A stretch of DNA of 64,000 nucleotides. Origin: Pseudomonas alliivorans. GTDB taxonomy: Bacteria > Pseudomonadota > Gammaproteobacteria > Pseudomonadales > Pseudomonadaceae. Shown one piece after another: positions 44,403 to 51,991 of the stretch (the first letter of the stretch is position 1; each line of letters starts with the position of its first letter). The translations under genes and the position numbers were made by a program. The notes beneath the pieces were generated by a model, which was not told where the DNA came from, did not search any database, and saw only the letters and a list, made by a program, of their open reading frames with translations. The stretch covers positions 38,885-102,884 of the forward strand of contig NZ_JAFFZW010000014.1 of the NCBI RefSeq assembly GCF_017826695.1, written 5' to 3'.

Positions 44403-45250
44403 AGTGTCCTGTCGAGGAAGTACGGCTGAGCCTCGGGCACATTGAGCTGGCGGCGCATCTGTTTGGTCCTGAAGACGGCATGCCGGTCATCGCGCTGCAT
44501 GGCTGGCTCGACAACGCCAACAGCTTTGCGCGGCTTGCCCCGAAGCTTGAAGGCCTGCGCATCGTGGCGCTGGACCTTGCCGGACATGGTCATTCCGATC
44601 ACCGGCCGGCGGGTGCCAGCTATGCCCTGGCCGATTATGTGTTCGATGTTTTACAGGTCGCCGAGCAGTTGGGCTGGTCGCGCTTCGCGCTGCTGGGGCA
44701 TTCGTTGGGGGCAATCATTTCGGTCATGCTGGCCGGCGCGCTGCCTGAACGGGTTGCCCGGCTTGCGTTGATCGACGGCCTGATTCCGCTGACCGGCGAG
44801 GCTGATGCCGCCGAACGAATGGGCGCTGCGCTGCAGGCACAACTGGCTTTGCCCGGCAAGAAAAAGCCGGTTTATCAGGATCAGGACCGGGCCATTCAGG
44901 CGCGCATGAAGGGCGTGGTGGCGGTCAGCCGCGAGGCCGCCGAGTGGCTGGCGCAGCGCGGACTGATGCCGGTGCCGGGCGGGTACACCTGGCGCAGCGA
45001 CAGCCGCCTGACGCTGCCTTCTGCGACGCGTCTGACGCACGAGCAGGCGATGGCGTTCATCAATAATGTGCGCTGTCCGACGCAACTGGTCATCGCCCGG
45101 CAAGGCATGTTGGCGAAAAAACACGAGGTGATCGAACGTCTGCCTTTCGGCATCGAAACCTTGCAGGGCGGCCATCATCTGCATCTGGATGATGAGGAGG
45201 GCGCGTGCGCTGTTGCACGCTGTTTCAATCGCTTCTTCGCTGCTTCTTGA
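44399..45250 (+). CDS. Alpha/beta hydrolase
   Basis: This 283-residue hydrolase has ALHGWLDNANSFARLAP near the start, the nucleophile serine in LLGHSLGAIISVML, and the final His in LQGGHHLHLDDEEGA. It is typical of the epoxide hydrolase/esterase-like part of the superfamily; no specific substrate is predictable. Its start overlaps the previous hydrolase stop (ATGA). Confidence 0.85.
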   Translation: MKCPVEEVRLSLGHIELAAHLFGPEDGMPVIALHGWLDNANSFARLAPKLEGLRIVALDLAGHGHSDHRPAGASYALADYVFDVLQVAEQLGWSRFALLGHSLGAIISVMLAGALPERVARLALIDGLIPLTGEADAAERMGAALQAQLALPGKKKPVYQDQDRAIQARMKGVVAVSREAAEWLAQRGLMPVPGGYTWRSDSRLTLPSATRLTHEQAMAFINNVRCPTQLVIARQGMLAKKHEVIERLPFGIETLQGGHHLHLDDEEGACAVARCFNRFFAAS

Positions 45251-45389
45251 CTTGCGGTCGGCAACTGCCGACGCTGAGCAGGTTGAAACAGGAGCCAACC
45301 ACGATGGACCTATCCTCCACTCTGCAAGATTGCCTTGTCGGCAATGCCCCTCGCGCTTTACTTTCGTCCGCCTGCCAATGAGAGCACTC

Positions 45390-46208
45390 ATGCGTGTATC
45401 AAGTGTTCCATTCGTTGCATTCCTTGCGACGGTCTTCAGTGCCATGGTCGGAGCTGCCGATCTGCCGGGCAGTCAGGACCTGCAGATTCTGCCGCGTCTG
45501 ACTGGCTCGGAAATCGTTGACTATCGCCCACGGGCCGAGCTCGAGCGCATCTATCCGATGGGCTCGATCCGCAAGATCAGCGGCCAGTTGCGGTTCGATG
45601 GTCAGGTCAGTGCGCGAGGCAATCTGACCTCGGTCACCTATCAACTGCCTGCTGAACACGCTTCCGACGATGCCTTCACTGCCGCACGCGAAGCCTTGCA
45701 ACAACAGGGTGCCGAGCTGCTGTTCTGGTGTCAGGCCCGTGACTGTGGTGAGAGCAGCCTGTGGGCCAACGAGGTGTTCGGCAACTCCAAACTGTATGGT
45801 GCTGATGACCGGCAGGCTTATTTGCTGTTGCGTCTTGCCGAGCCCAATACCGACACGCTGGTTGCGCTTTACAGCATCACGCGAGGCAATCGTCGCGCCT
45901 ATCTGCATGTCGAGCAGTTCGAGTCAGCCGCACCCCTGGGCGATCTCCTGCCCACCTCGGCCACCTTGCTGCGTCAGCTCAAGAGCACCGGCAAGCTCGA
46001 TCTGCCAAGGCTAGGTGGCGAACCCCAGGAGGTCTGGGTGACGCTGATCTCGCGCGGACTCAACCTTGACAGTACCTTGCGAGCCACCGTTTCCGGAGCC
46101 AACGCTGCTGCATGGCGCGAGGCGCTGATCGCCAAGGGCGTGCGTGCGGCACGGCTGGAAACCGGCAGTACCGATAAAAAAGGTCTGTCCATTGAGGTGA
46201 TTCGCTAA
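45390..46208 (+). CDS. Periplasmic DUF4892-like protein
   Basis: This 272-residue protein has a signal peptide (VPFVAFLATVFSAMVGAA) and a mature part resembling DUF4892: IVDYRPRAELERIYPMGSIR, then LLFWCQARDCGESSLWANEV. The ATG at 45390 is preferred because GAGAG lies about five bases upstream; ATG 45378 gives four more residues without a ribosome site. A stress- or envelope-related role is possible, but no function is established. The family assignment is from memory. Confidence 0.7.
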   Translation: MRVSSVPFVAFLATVFSAMVGAADLPGSQDLQILPRLTGSEIVDYRPRAELERIYPMGSIRKISGQLRFDGQVSARGNLTSVTYQLPAEHASDDAFTAAREALQQQGAELLFWCQARDCGESSLWANEVFGNSKLYGADDRQAYLLLRLAEPNTDTLVALYSITRGNRRAYLHVEQFESAAPLGDLLPTSATLLRQLKSTGKLDLPRLGGEPQEVWVTLISRGLNLDSTLRATVSGANAAAWREALIAKGVRAARLETGSTDKKGLSIEVIR

Positions 46209-46299
46209 CGATCTGTTTCCCGTCCATGGCGAATACAGCTGACGCGAGCCGTGTTCGTCTTTATGCTCGCCACTTCCGATTTCCTCTTGCAGGCCCTTC

Positions 46300-47349
46300 A
46301 TGTTCAACAACGATCGTCTACTGGTTCAGATCCTGCTGCTGGCCCTGTTCGGCGCTTGCCTGTGGGTGATGGCCCCGTTCTGGTCGGCACTGGTCTGGGG
46401 CGCGGTGCTGGCCTTTGCCAGCTGGCCGCTGATGCGCCTGCTGACACGCTGGTTCAAGGGGCGCGAGTCGTTGGCGGCGCTGGTCATGAGCCTGTGCTGG
46501 CTGTTACTGGTGGCAGCGCCACTGGTGTGGCTGGGTTTCAACCTGGCCGATCACGTGCGTGACGCGACGGCGTTCGTCAGGGATGTACAGGTTGATGGCT
46601 TGCCTGATCCGCCCGCGTGGCTGGCGGGTATTCCTATCGTGGGTGAGCGGCTGGTGGGTTTCTGGACCACCATCGATCAGCAGGGCGCTGCGTTCATGGC
46701 CACGGTCAAACCCTATCTGGGCGAAGTCGGCAACTGGCTGCTGGCGCGCAGTGCGCAGATCGGCGGCGGCATTCTCGAGCTGACCCTGAGCATTGTCTTC
46801 GCGTTCTTCTTCTACCGCGACGGCCCGCGTCTGGCAGCCTTCGTGCTCAGCCTGCTGGAACGCCTGATCGGCGACCGCGCCCAGTATTATCTGGATCTCG
46901 TCGCCGGTACCGTTCAACGGGTGGTCAACGGTGTGATCGGCACGGCCGCTGCCCAGGCGGTGCTGGCGCTGATCGGTTTCCTCATCGCAGGCATTCCCGG
47001 CGCGCTGGTGCTGGGCATTCTGACCTTCCTGTTCAGCCTGATCCCCATGGGCCCGCCCCTGGTGTGGCTGCCTGCCACCGCTTGGCTGGTGTGGCAGGGC
47101 GAATATGGCATGGCCGTGTTCCTCGGCATCTGGGGCATGTTCATCATCAGTGGCGTGGACAACGTGCTCAAGCCATACCTGATCAGCCGCGGCGGCAATT
47201 TGCCGTTGGTGATCGTATTGCTGGGGGTGTTTGGCGGGCTGCTGGCGTTCGGGTTTATCGGTCTGTTTATCGGACCGACGTTGCTGGCAGTGGCTTACAG
47301 CCTGTTGACGGATTGGGTCGGCAGTGAGCGTGGTCGCACGCCACGCTGA
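46300..47349 (+). CDS. AI-2E family permease
   Basis: This 349-residue inner-membrane protein with about eight helices belongs to the AI-2E (UPF0118) family: the N-terminal helices LLALFGACLWVMAPFWSALV, the middle FAFFFYRDG segment, and the C-terminal FSLIPMGPPLVWLPA and DNVLKPYLISRGGNLPLV. Members export or exchange diverse small molecules or ions, and the family name does not imply autoinducer-2. It is the last gene of the conserved core before the accessory region. Confidence 0.88.
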   Translation: MFNNDRLLVQILLLALFGACLWVMAPFWSALVWGAVLAFASWPLMRLLTRWFKGRESLAALVMSLCWLLLVAAPLVWLGFNLADHVRDATAFVRDVQVDGLPDPPAWLAGIPIVGERLVGFWTTIDQQGAAFMATVKPYLGEVGNWLLARSAQIGGGILELTLSIVFAFFFYRDGPRLAAFVLSLLERLIGDRAQYYLDLVAGTVQRVVNGVIGTAAAQAVLALIGFLIAGIPGALVLGILTFLFSLIPMGPPLVWLPATAWLVWQGEYGMAVFLGIWGMFIISGVDNVLKPYLISRGGNLPLVIVLLGVFGGLLAFGFIGLFIGPTLLAVAYSLLTDWVGSERGRTPR

Positions 47350-47663
47350 TTCAATGTCTTGCGCTGCATCACGGTCCCGTCGCGCGGTAGACACCGGCGG
47401 CGGCTTCGTTTCTCAGGCCGCCGTATCGAGATACCGCCCGACCGGCTTGCTGCCTTCGGTTTCATAGCGCTCACCCAGCGCGGCGATCATCTTGCCCAGG
47501 GCCTGGGGCTTTCAGCTGAAAATCCATCGTTGCCGATGCCGTTGATCATCGTGCTCACTGCCCTGAGATGACGATGGCCGGCAACGGTGTGCCGGTGCAT
47601 GCAGCCTCAAGGCAGCGTTTGTCGAGGAGGGTGAGGTGTGTAACAAGGCCGATAAGCCGCTGT
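47350..47663. other. Gene-free stretch with decayed coding remnant
   Basis: On the minus strand, 47413-47511 reads as a plausible 32-codon C-terminal tail (GERYETEGSKPVGRYLDTAA, then stop) cut off by an in-frame stop at 47512-47514. The plus strand around 47600-47690 reads FVEEGEVCNKADKPLFKDEA without a start, running into the kinase 3' end. I cannot assign either fragment. It looks like the residue of deleted genes at the edge of the accessory region. Confidence 0.4.
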
Positions 47664-48719
47664 TCAAGGACGAGGCAAATGCAGCACCGCTGTCAGGCCG
47701 CCTCCGGGCGTCTGTTCAAGTGTCAGCTCGCCCCCGATGCGTCGTGCGGCTTCGCGGGCGATGGTCATGCCCATGCCGACGCCACCTGAGTTGCGGTTGC
47801 GCGAGCCTTCCAGGCGGTAGAACGGTTCGAATACGCTCTCATGCAGTTCCGGCGCAATGCCTGGGCCGTGATCGATGACCGAGACCTTGACCCCATCAGC
47901 ACTGTCCTCGATCACAATCCGGGCGCTGCCGGCATAGCGCAGGGCGTTATCGACCAGATTATGCAGGCATGAGCGCAGCGCCATGGGCTGGGTCTTCAGC
48001 GGTTTACACTGGCCCTCGTATTGAACATCGTCGCCGTTGTCCTGGGCGTTTTCGGCCTGTGATTCGATCAGCGCCTGTAGATCCAGTTGCTGAAGTATTT
48101 CGGTCCTGCGGTGTTCGTTAAGGTATGCCAGGGTCGCATCGAGCATGTTGATCATGTCATTGAGGTCCTGGGTCATTTGCCCGTGCAGCCTGGGTTCCTG
48201 AATCTGTTCGACACGCAGCTTGAGCCGCGACAAGGGGGTGCGCAGGTCATGAGAAACCGCTGCGAGCATGCGCCCGCGTTGCTGCATCTGCTCGCGCAGC
48301 TTGTGCTGCATGAGGTTGAAGGTTTGCGCGGCCTGACGTGCTTCCCGCGGGCCGGAGATTTCCAGCGGCGGGCTGTCAAGGTTTTCGCTCAGGCGTTCGG
48401 CGGCGTCGCTCAAGCGTTGTACGGGACGGCTCAGCGCCTTGGCGCCGTACCAGGCGGCGATGATCAGGGTGATGAATTGAAAGATCAGCGGGACCACCGG
48501 GCCGCCCAGTAAGGGCGGCCTCGGCGGCCTGCGTCGTTCACCCTGATTATCCGGACGGCTTTGATCATGTTGCGCAGAGGGTTCGACCATGGGCGGAGGC
48601 GGCATAGGGTGCATGCCGTAATTCATGAACCATATGAACGCCAGCAGATGCGCAAGCAGGATGGCCAATAGCGCGCCGCCGAACAGCCGCGCAAAGAGCG
48701 TATCGAACCTGCGGATCAA
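47664..48719 (-). CDS. EnvZ-type sensor histidine kinase
   Basis: This 351-residue kinase has two transmembrane helices (about 13-33 and 75-91) around a short periplasmic loop (34-72) that is Pro-rich with Met and His (NYGMHPMPPPPMVEP). HAMP, HisKA with His157 in AAVSHDLRTPLSRLKLR, and an ATPase domain (LVDNALRYAG, DHGPGIAPE, GVGMGMTIAREAA) follow. It starts with TTG, overlapping the stop of the regulator gene (TTGA), so the pair is translationally coupled. The signal is unknown; a metal or cationic ligand is possible. Confidence 0.88.
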   Translation of the reverse strand: MIRRFDTLFARLFGGALLAILLAHLLAFIWFMNYGMHPMPPPPMVEPSAQHDQSRPDNQGERRRPPRPPLLGGPVVPLIFQFITLIIAAWYGAKALSRPVQRLSDAAERLSENLDSPPLEISGPREARQAAQTFNLMQHKLREQMQQRGRMLAAVSHDLRTPLSRLKLRVEQIQEPRLHGQMTQDLNDMINMLDATLAYLNEHRRTEILQQLDLQALIESQAENAQDNGDDVQYEGQCKPLKTQPMALRSCLHNLVDNALRYAGSARIVIEDSADGVKVSVIDHGPGIAPELHESVFEPFYRLEGSRNRNSGGVGMGMTIAREAARRIGGELTLEQTPGGGLTAVLHLPRP

Positions 48720-49465
48720 CCCAGGTCCCTGGCATCGAACAGATAGCCTTCGCCGCGTACAGTCTTGATCAGTTGCGGGTTCTTCGGGTCGTCAGCCAGT
48801 TTCTGGCGCAGACGCGAGACCAGCAGGTCGATGCTGCGATCAAACGCCTCGATCGAGCGCCCACGGGCGGCATCCAGCAACTGCTCGCGGCTCAGCACGC
48901 GATGCGGGCGTTCGATGAAGACCCGAAGCAGGCGAAACTCGGCGTTCGACAGTGGCACCACAAGGCCGTCAGGCGCGGTCAACTGGCGCAGCACGCTGTT
49001 CAGGCGCCAGGTGTTGAAGCGAATCGTGCTGCGTTGATCGCTGCGTTCATCGCGAACCCGACGCAGGACGGTCTGGATGCGCGCGACCAACTCGCGGGGT
49101 TCGAACGGCTTGGCCATGTAGTCATCCGCACCCAGTTCCAGGCCGATGATCCGATCGGTGGGTTCGCAGCGGGCGGTCAGCATCAGGATCGGGATGTCCG
49201 AGGTGCTGCGCAGCCAGCGGCACAGCGACAGGCCGTCTTCGCCGGGCAACATCAGGTCCAGCACTACTACGTCGAAGCTTTCCTCGCTCAGGGCCTGGCG
49301 CATCTGGGCGCCGTCAGTCACGCCGCGTGCCTGGATGTTGAAGCGCGTGAGGTAATCACACAGCAGTTCACGGATCGCCACGTCGTCATCGACGATCAGG
49401 GCGCGGGTGGTCCAGCGCTGCTCAGTGGCCCCATCATCGGCCGCACTGTCGGTCATTGCTTGCAT
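48716..49465 (-). CDS. OmpR-family response regulator
   Basis: This 249-residue regulator has a receiver domain (about residues 22-135; VDDDVAIRE, phosphorylated Asp70 in VVLDLMLPGEDG, KPF near 121) and a winged-helix effector domain (about 150-245; LLDAARGRSIEAFDRSIDLL and VRGEGYLFD). The start is uncertain (ATG 49465 or 49456; no strong ribosome site). The kinase gene follows with overlap. The targets are unknown; the surface-structure genes to the right are candidates by proximity only. Confidence 0.86.
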   Translation of the reverse strand: MQAMTDSAADDGATEQRWTTRALIVDDDVAIRELLCDYLTRFNIQARGVTDGAQMRQALSEESFDVVVLDLMLPGEDGLSLCRWLRSTSDIPILMLTARCEPTDRIIGLELGADDYMAKPFEPRELVARIQTVLRRVRDERSDQRSTIRFNTWRLNSVLRQLTAPDGLVVPLSNAEFRLLRVFIERPHRVLSREQLLDAARGRSIEAFDRSIDLLVSRLRQKLADDPKNPQLIKTVRGEGYLFDARDLG

Positions 49466-49770
49466 AAGTGTTTGCTGTCTCGCTGGCTGCCTGTCATGAA
49501 CGAGCCGCTTGCCATGGCTGGATTCGGGCGTCTGGTGTGCGGTGCGCAAGCGTGTCGATTCTGAATGTCGTGCGCATGTCCTCACTGTATCAATTCAGAC
49601 ACATTTTTCCATGTCACGGCTGAAATCCCCGGGCGATGAGTTGTCAAGCTGGCAGATCCGGGAGTGGTGCCTGATTCACTCTGGATGTCCACTGACAGGC
49701 AGGGCGGCGCGCCCCGCATGGCCGACGGCCCGCTTAGCGGCTATGCAATGCACAGACCGGAGATTCAACC
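49466..49770. other. Divergent regulatory region, no gene
   Basis: These 305 bases separate the two-component genes (minus) from the Ig-like protein gene (plus). No small gene or shared dyad was seen. CCGGAGATTCAACC before 49771 is a good ribosome site. Confidence 0.4.
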
Positions 49771-51786
49771 ATGCCTTCAAAACCCAAATATGATGCACTG
49801 CATGCCAGGCAGGTACGAGAACGCTACATCAGGCAACAGAGGGAATTAAACAGCTACAGGAGCATGCAACTGCCCCCTGTCACCGTCGTCGATGCCTTTT
49901 CTGGAGATGCCGACGGGCTGCTTCCCATTGCTGCACTGAAGGGAAATCTCGCGATCAAGGTGGAGGACTGGCGACAGACAAATCCACCGCCCGGTGCGTT
50001 GGAGGATTTGCACTTTGAATGGCGACCCGACGGTTCCAGCGAGTACATTGAACTTTTGAGTGAATCCTTCACCACTCCTATTACTGAAACCTTTCCGTTG
50101 GACCGATTCATTGAGCAAAGGCACTTCCTACGCAGTGAAGGCCTGTTCCATTTCAGGTACGGTGTAAAAGGCTGGAACTCGGCCAACATCGAATACTCCC
50201 TGGACCAGCCGATTACTGTGGACCGCACTCCGCCTTACGGTCCTGACGATCCTCCCGCTATCGATGACCCCGGCTCAGTCGATGACGCAGTGCTTGACGC
50301 CGACAATGGCGTGTTCGTGACAGTGCCGGATTTTGTTGAAGACAAGAAGGCGTTTGTAACGATTGCGATTGTCTGGTCGGACAAGGTTCCGCCCCCCGAT
50401 CAACCGATCGTCCCGGATGTATCGCAACTGCTACCCGCAGACCGGAGAGTCTTGGTGGCACGTAATCTGGTGGAGCGCTACCCATCAGGGGATCACTATG
50501 TGGCGTATGAGCTGTTCGACAAGGCCGGAAACCGCAGCAGACCCTCTCGTGTGCGGACCGTTGCGGTCGCGAGAGGGCCATTGCCTGCCAACCTGAAACC
50601 CCCTGTTGTTCCGCTGGCCAGTGACGGTTTGATCGACCTGGCGGATGCACGGCTGGGCGTGACAGTCGAGATTCCAGGGTTTGATCAGTACATTCCCGAT
50701 GACGATGTCGTGGTCAAATGGGGAGCAACAAAGCTGACACCAAAACGAATCGGGGAAGGGGATAACCCTTTTCCGGTTAAAGTTGTCGTCAGTTGGGAGC
50801 ACCTCAAGCGCGAGTACACGGCTCCCGTCTCCGCCCCTTATGACATGACTGTGCCGGTCACCTACGAGGTGCTGCGCGGCACGACGCCTTTCCCCCTGCC
50901 CAGTGCCGACGGCATTGAGGTAGACGTCAATCTTGCCTACCCGGGGCCTGTAAATCCGGATGAGCCGGATCCGGTCAACATCTCTCTGAATCCCGTGGTC
51001 GTCACGGGCGACTCGGCGACACCTGACCACCTGATAGATGCCGATCAAGGCAAGGACGCAACCGCTACCATTAAGCTCTACAGTCCTACCCGTGCTGACG
51101 AAGTCATCACGGTGTACTGGAATGGCGTTGCGTTGGCTGCGACCGTTACGCTCGACGGCACTGAAAGCCTCGGTGATGAAGTTTCAGTAACGGTCCGGTG
51201 GAGTGAAATCGAGGCCGGTGGGCCGGGCGACGTGCCGGTGTATTACACGATCACTCATGTGGAATTTATCAATCCTCAGCGGTCACACGAGACGTGGGTA
51301 AAAGTCGACGCAGTGCCAATTATCCTGGCCGCTGCGACATTCCCGGATATTTCAAGTGTCGGTAGTATCTCGCTGCTCAACTGCGACTCGTTGCGCAAGC
51401 GTACCAGTGATGGTGAGGTCGGGTACCGGGTGAGCGTACCTGCATCCAGATACCTGATCGGTGGAGAGAAAATTACCGTGAGTTGGGTCTTGAAAGAGGC
51501 AGACCAGACGACGGATGTCCCTGGAACCGAATTGAGCCAGGAGTTGACCATTGGGGCAGATGCAGACGTAAACGGTATCGAATGGTTTGTGCAGCCTTAT
51601 AGCAAATATATACTGCCGGCCCAGTTGGAAACGACTAATGGTTGGGCATATGCTCATTTGATTTATACACTGTCCATTAATAGTAATATCGTCACTTCGC
51701 AATTCGTCGATACCGTTGTCGGTATTCAGGACCTGGGTGATCCAAGTGGGACATGTAATATAACGTCCTTGCCTGAATTTCCTTGA
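49771..51786 (+). CDS. Multi-module Ig-like protein, paralog of the 54318-55769 gene
   Basis: This 671-residue protein has no signal peptide or membrane helix. It consists of repeated beta-rich modules of about 100-120 residues: about 40-165 (ending DQPITVDRTPPYGP), 165-285 (ending YELFDKAGNRSRPSRVR), 290-400 (LIDLADARLGVTVEIP), 410-520 (DADQGKDATATIKLYSP) and a C-terminal module from about 525 (LLNCDSLRKR to SQFVDTVVGI). It shares module borders and the last module type with the protein at 54318. I recognise the style from large Pseudomonas Ig-like proteins, but no function is known. The 3' end is AT-rich for this genome, which suggests transfer. Confidence 0.7.
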   Translation: MPSKPKYDALHARQVRERYIRQQRELNSYRSMQLPPVTVVDAFSGDADGLLPIAALKGNLAIKVEDWRQTNPPPGALEDLHFEWRPDGSSEYIELLSESFTTPITETFPLDRFIEQRHFLRSEGLFHFRYGVKGWNSANIEYSLDQPITVDRTPPYGPDDPPAIDDPGSVDDAVLDADNGVFVTVPDFVEDKKAFVTIAIVWSDKVPPPDQPIVPDVSQLLPADRRVLVARNLVERYPSGDHYVAYELFDKAGNRSRPSRVRTVAVARGPLPANLKPPVVPLASDGLIDLADARLGVTVEIPGFDQYIPDDDVVVKWGATKLTPKRIGEGDNPFPVKVVVSWEHLKREYTAPVSAPYDMTVPVTYEVLRGTTPFPLPSADGIEVDVNLAYPGPVNPDEPDPVNISLNPVVVTGDSATPDHLIDADQGKDATATIKLYSPTRADEVITVYWNGVALAATVTLDGTESLGDEVSVTVRWSEIEAGGPGDVPVYYTITHVEFINPQRSHETWVKVDAVPIILAAATFPDISSVGSISLLNCDSLRKRTSDGEVGYRVSVPASRYLIGGEKITVSWVLKEADQTTDVPGTELSQELTIGADADVNGIEWFVQPYSKYILPAQLETTNGWAYAHLIYTLSINSNIVTSQFVDTVVGIQDLGDPSGTCNITSLPEFP

Positions 51787-51854
51787 ATGTTATAGCGAAC
51801 AATACTGAGGCAGTGCGCAATCCCGACAGAACGATATTCAGACCGCCCGTTAGT

Positions 51855-51872
51855 TGTAGGAAGATTCCTACG
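51855..51872. promoter_or_regulatory. TGTAGG-N6-CCTACG dyad upstream of the autotransporter
   Basis: GTAGGAA-GA-TTCCTAC (51856-51871) has perfect 7-bp arms and reads as TGTAGG-N6-CCTACG, close to the GacA-type consensus TGTAAG-N6-CTTACA. It ends 119 bases before the autotransporter ATG; the fimbrial operon has the same dyad 120 bases before its first gene. Confidence 0.65.
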
Positions 51873-51940
51873 GTAAACGTTGACTTGTCTGATAGAAGAT
51901 GGAGGAGTGTCTATCTACTCTTGACGCCCTTTCGTTATTC

Positions 51941-51966
51941 GCTGGTTCGCCGACAGGCGAACCAGC
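51941..51966 (+). other. Perfect hairpin in the autotransporter leader
   Basis: GCTGGTTCGCC, loop GACA, GGCGAACCAGC: an 11-bp perfect stem ending 25 bases before the start codon and 12 before its GGAG ribosome site. No T tract follows, so it is more likely an RNA control or stability element than a terminator. Confidence 0.65.
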
Positions 51967-51991
51967 AGTTCGTAGTCTGGAGATGCCCTAG

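Noticed and set aside
47636..47878. 80-codon plus-strand frame overlapping the kinase 3' end
   Set aside because: It starts with GTG without a ribosome site and most of it is antisense to conserved kinase ATPase sequence; only the first ~20 codons might be a gene remnant.
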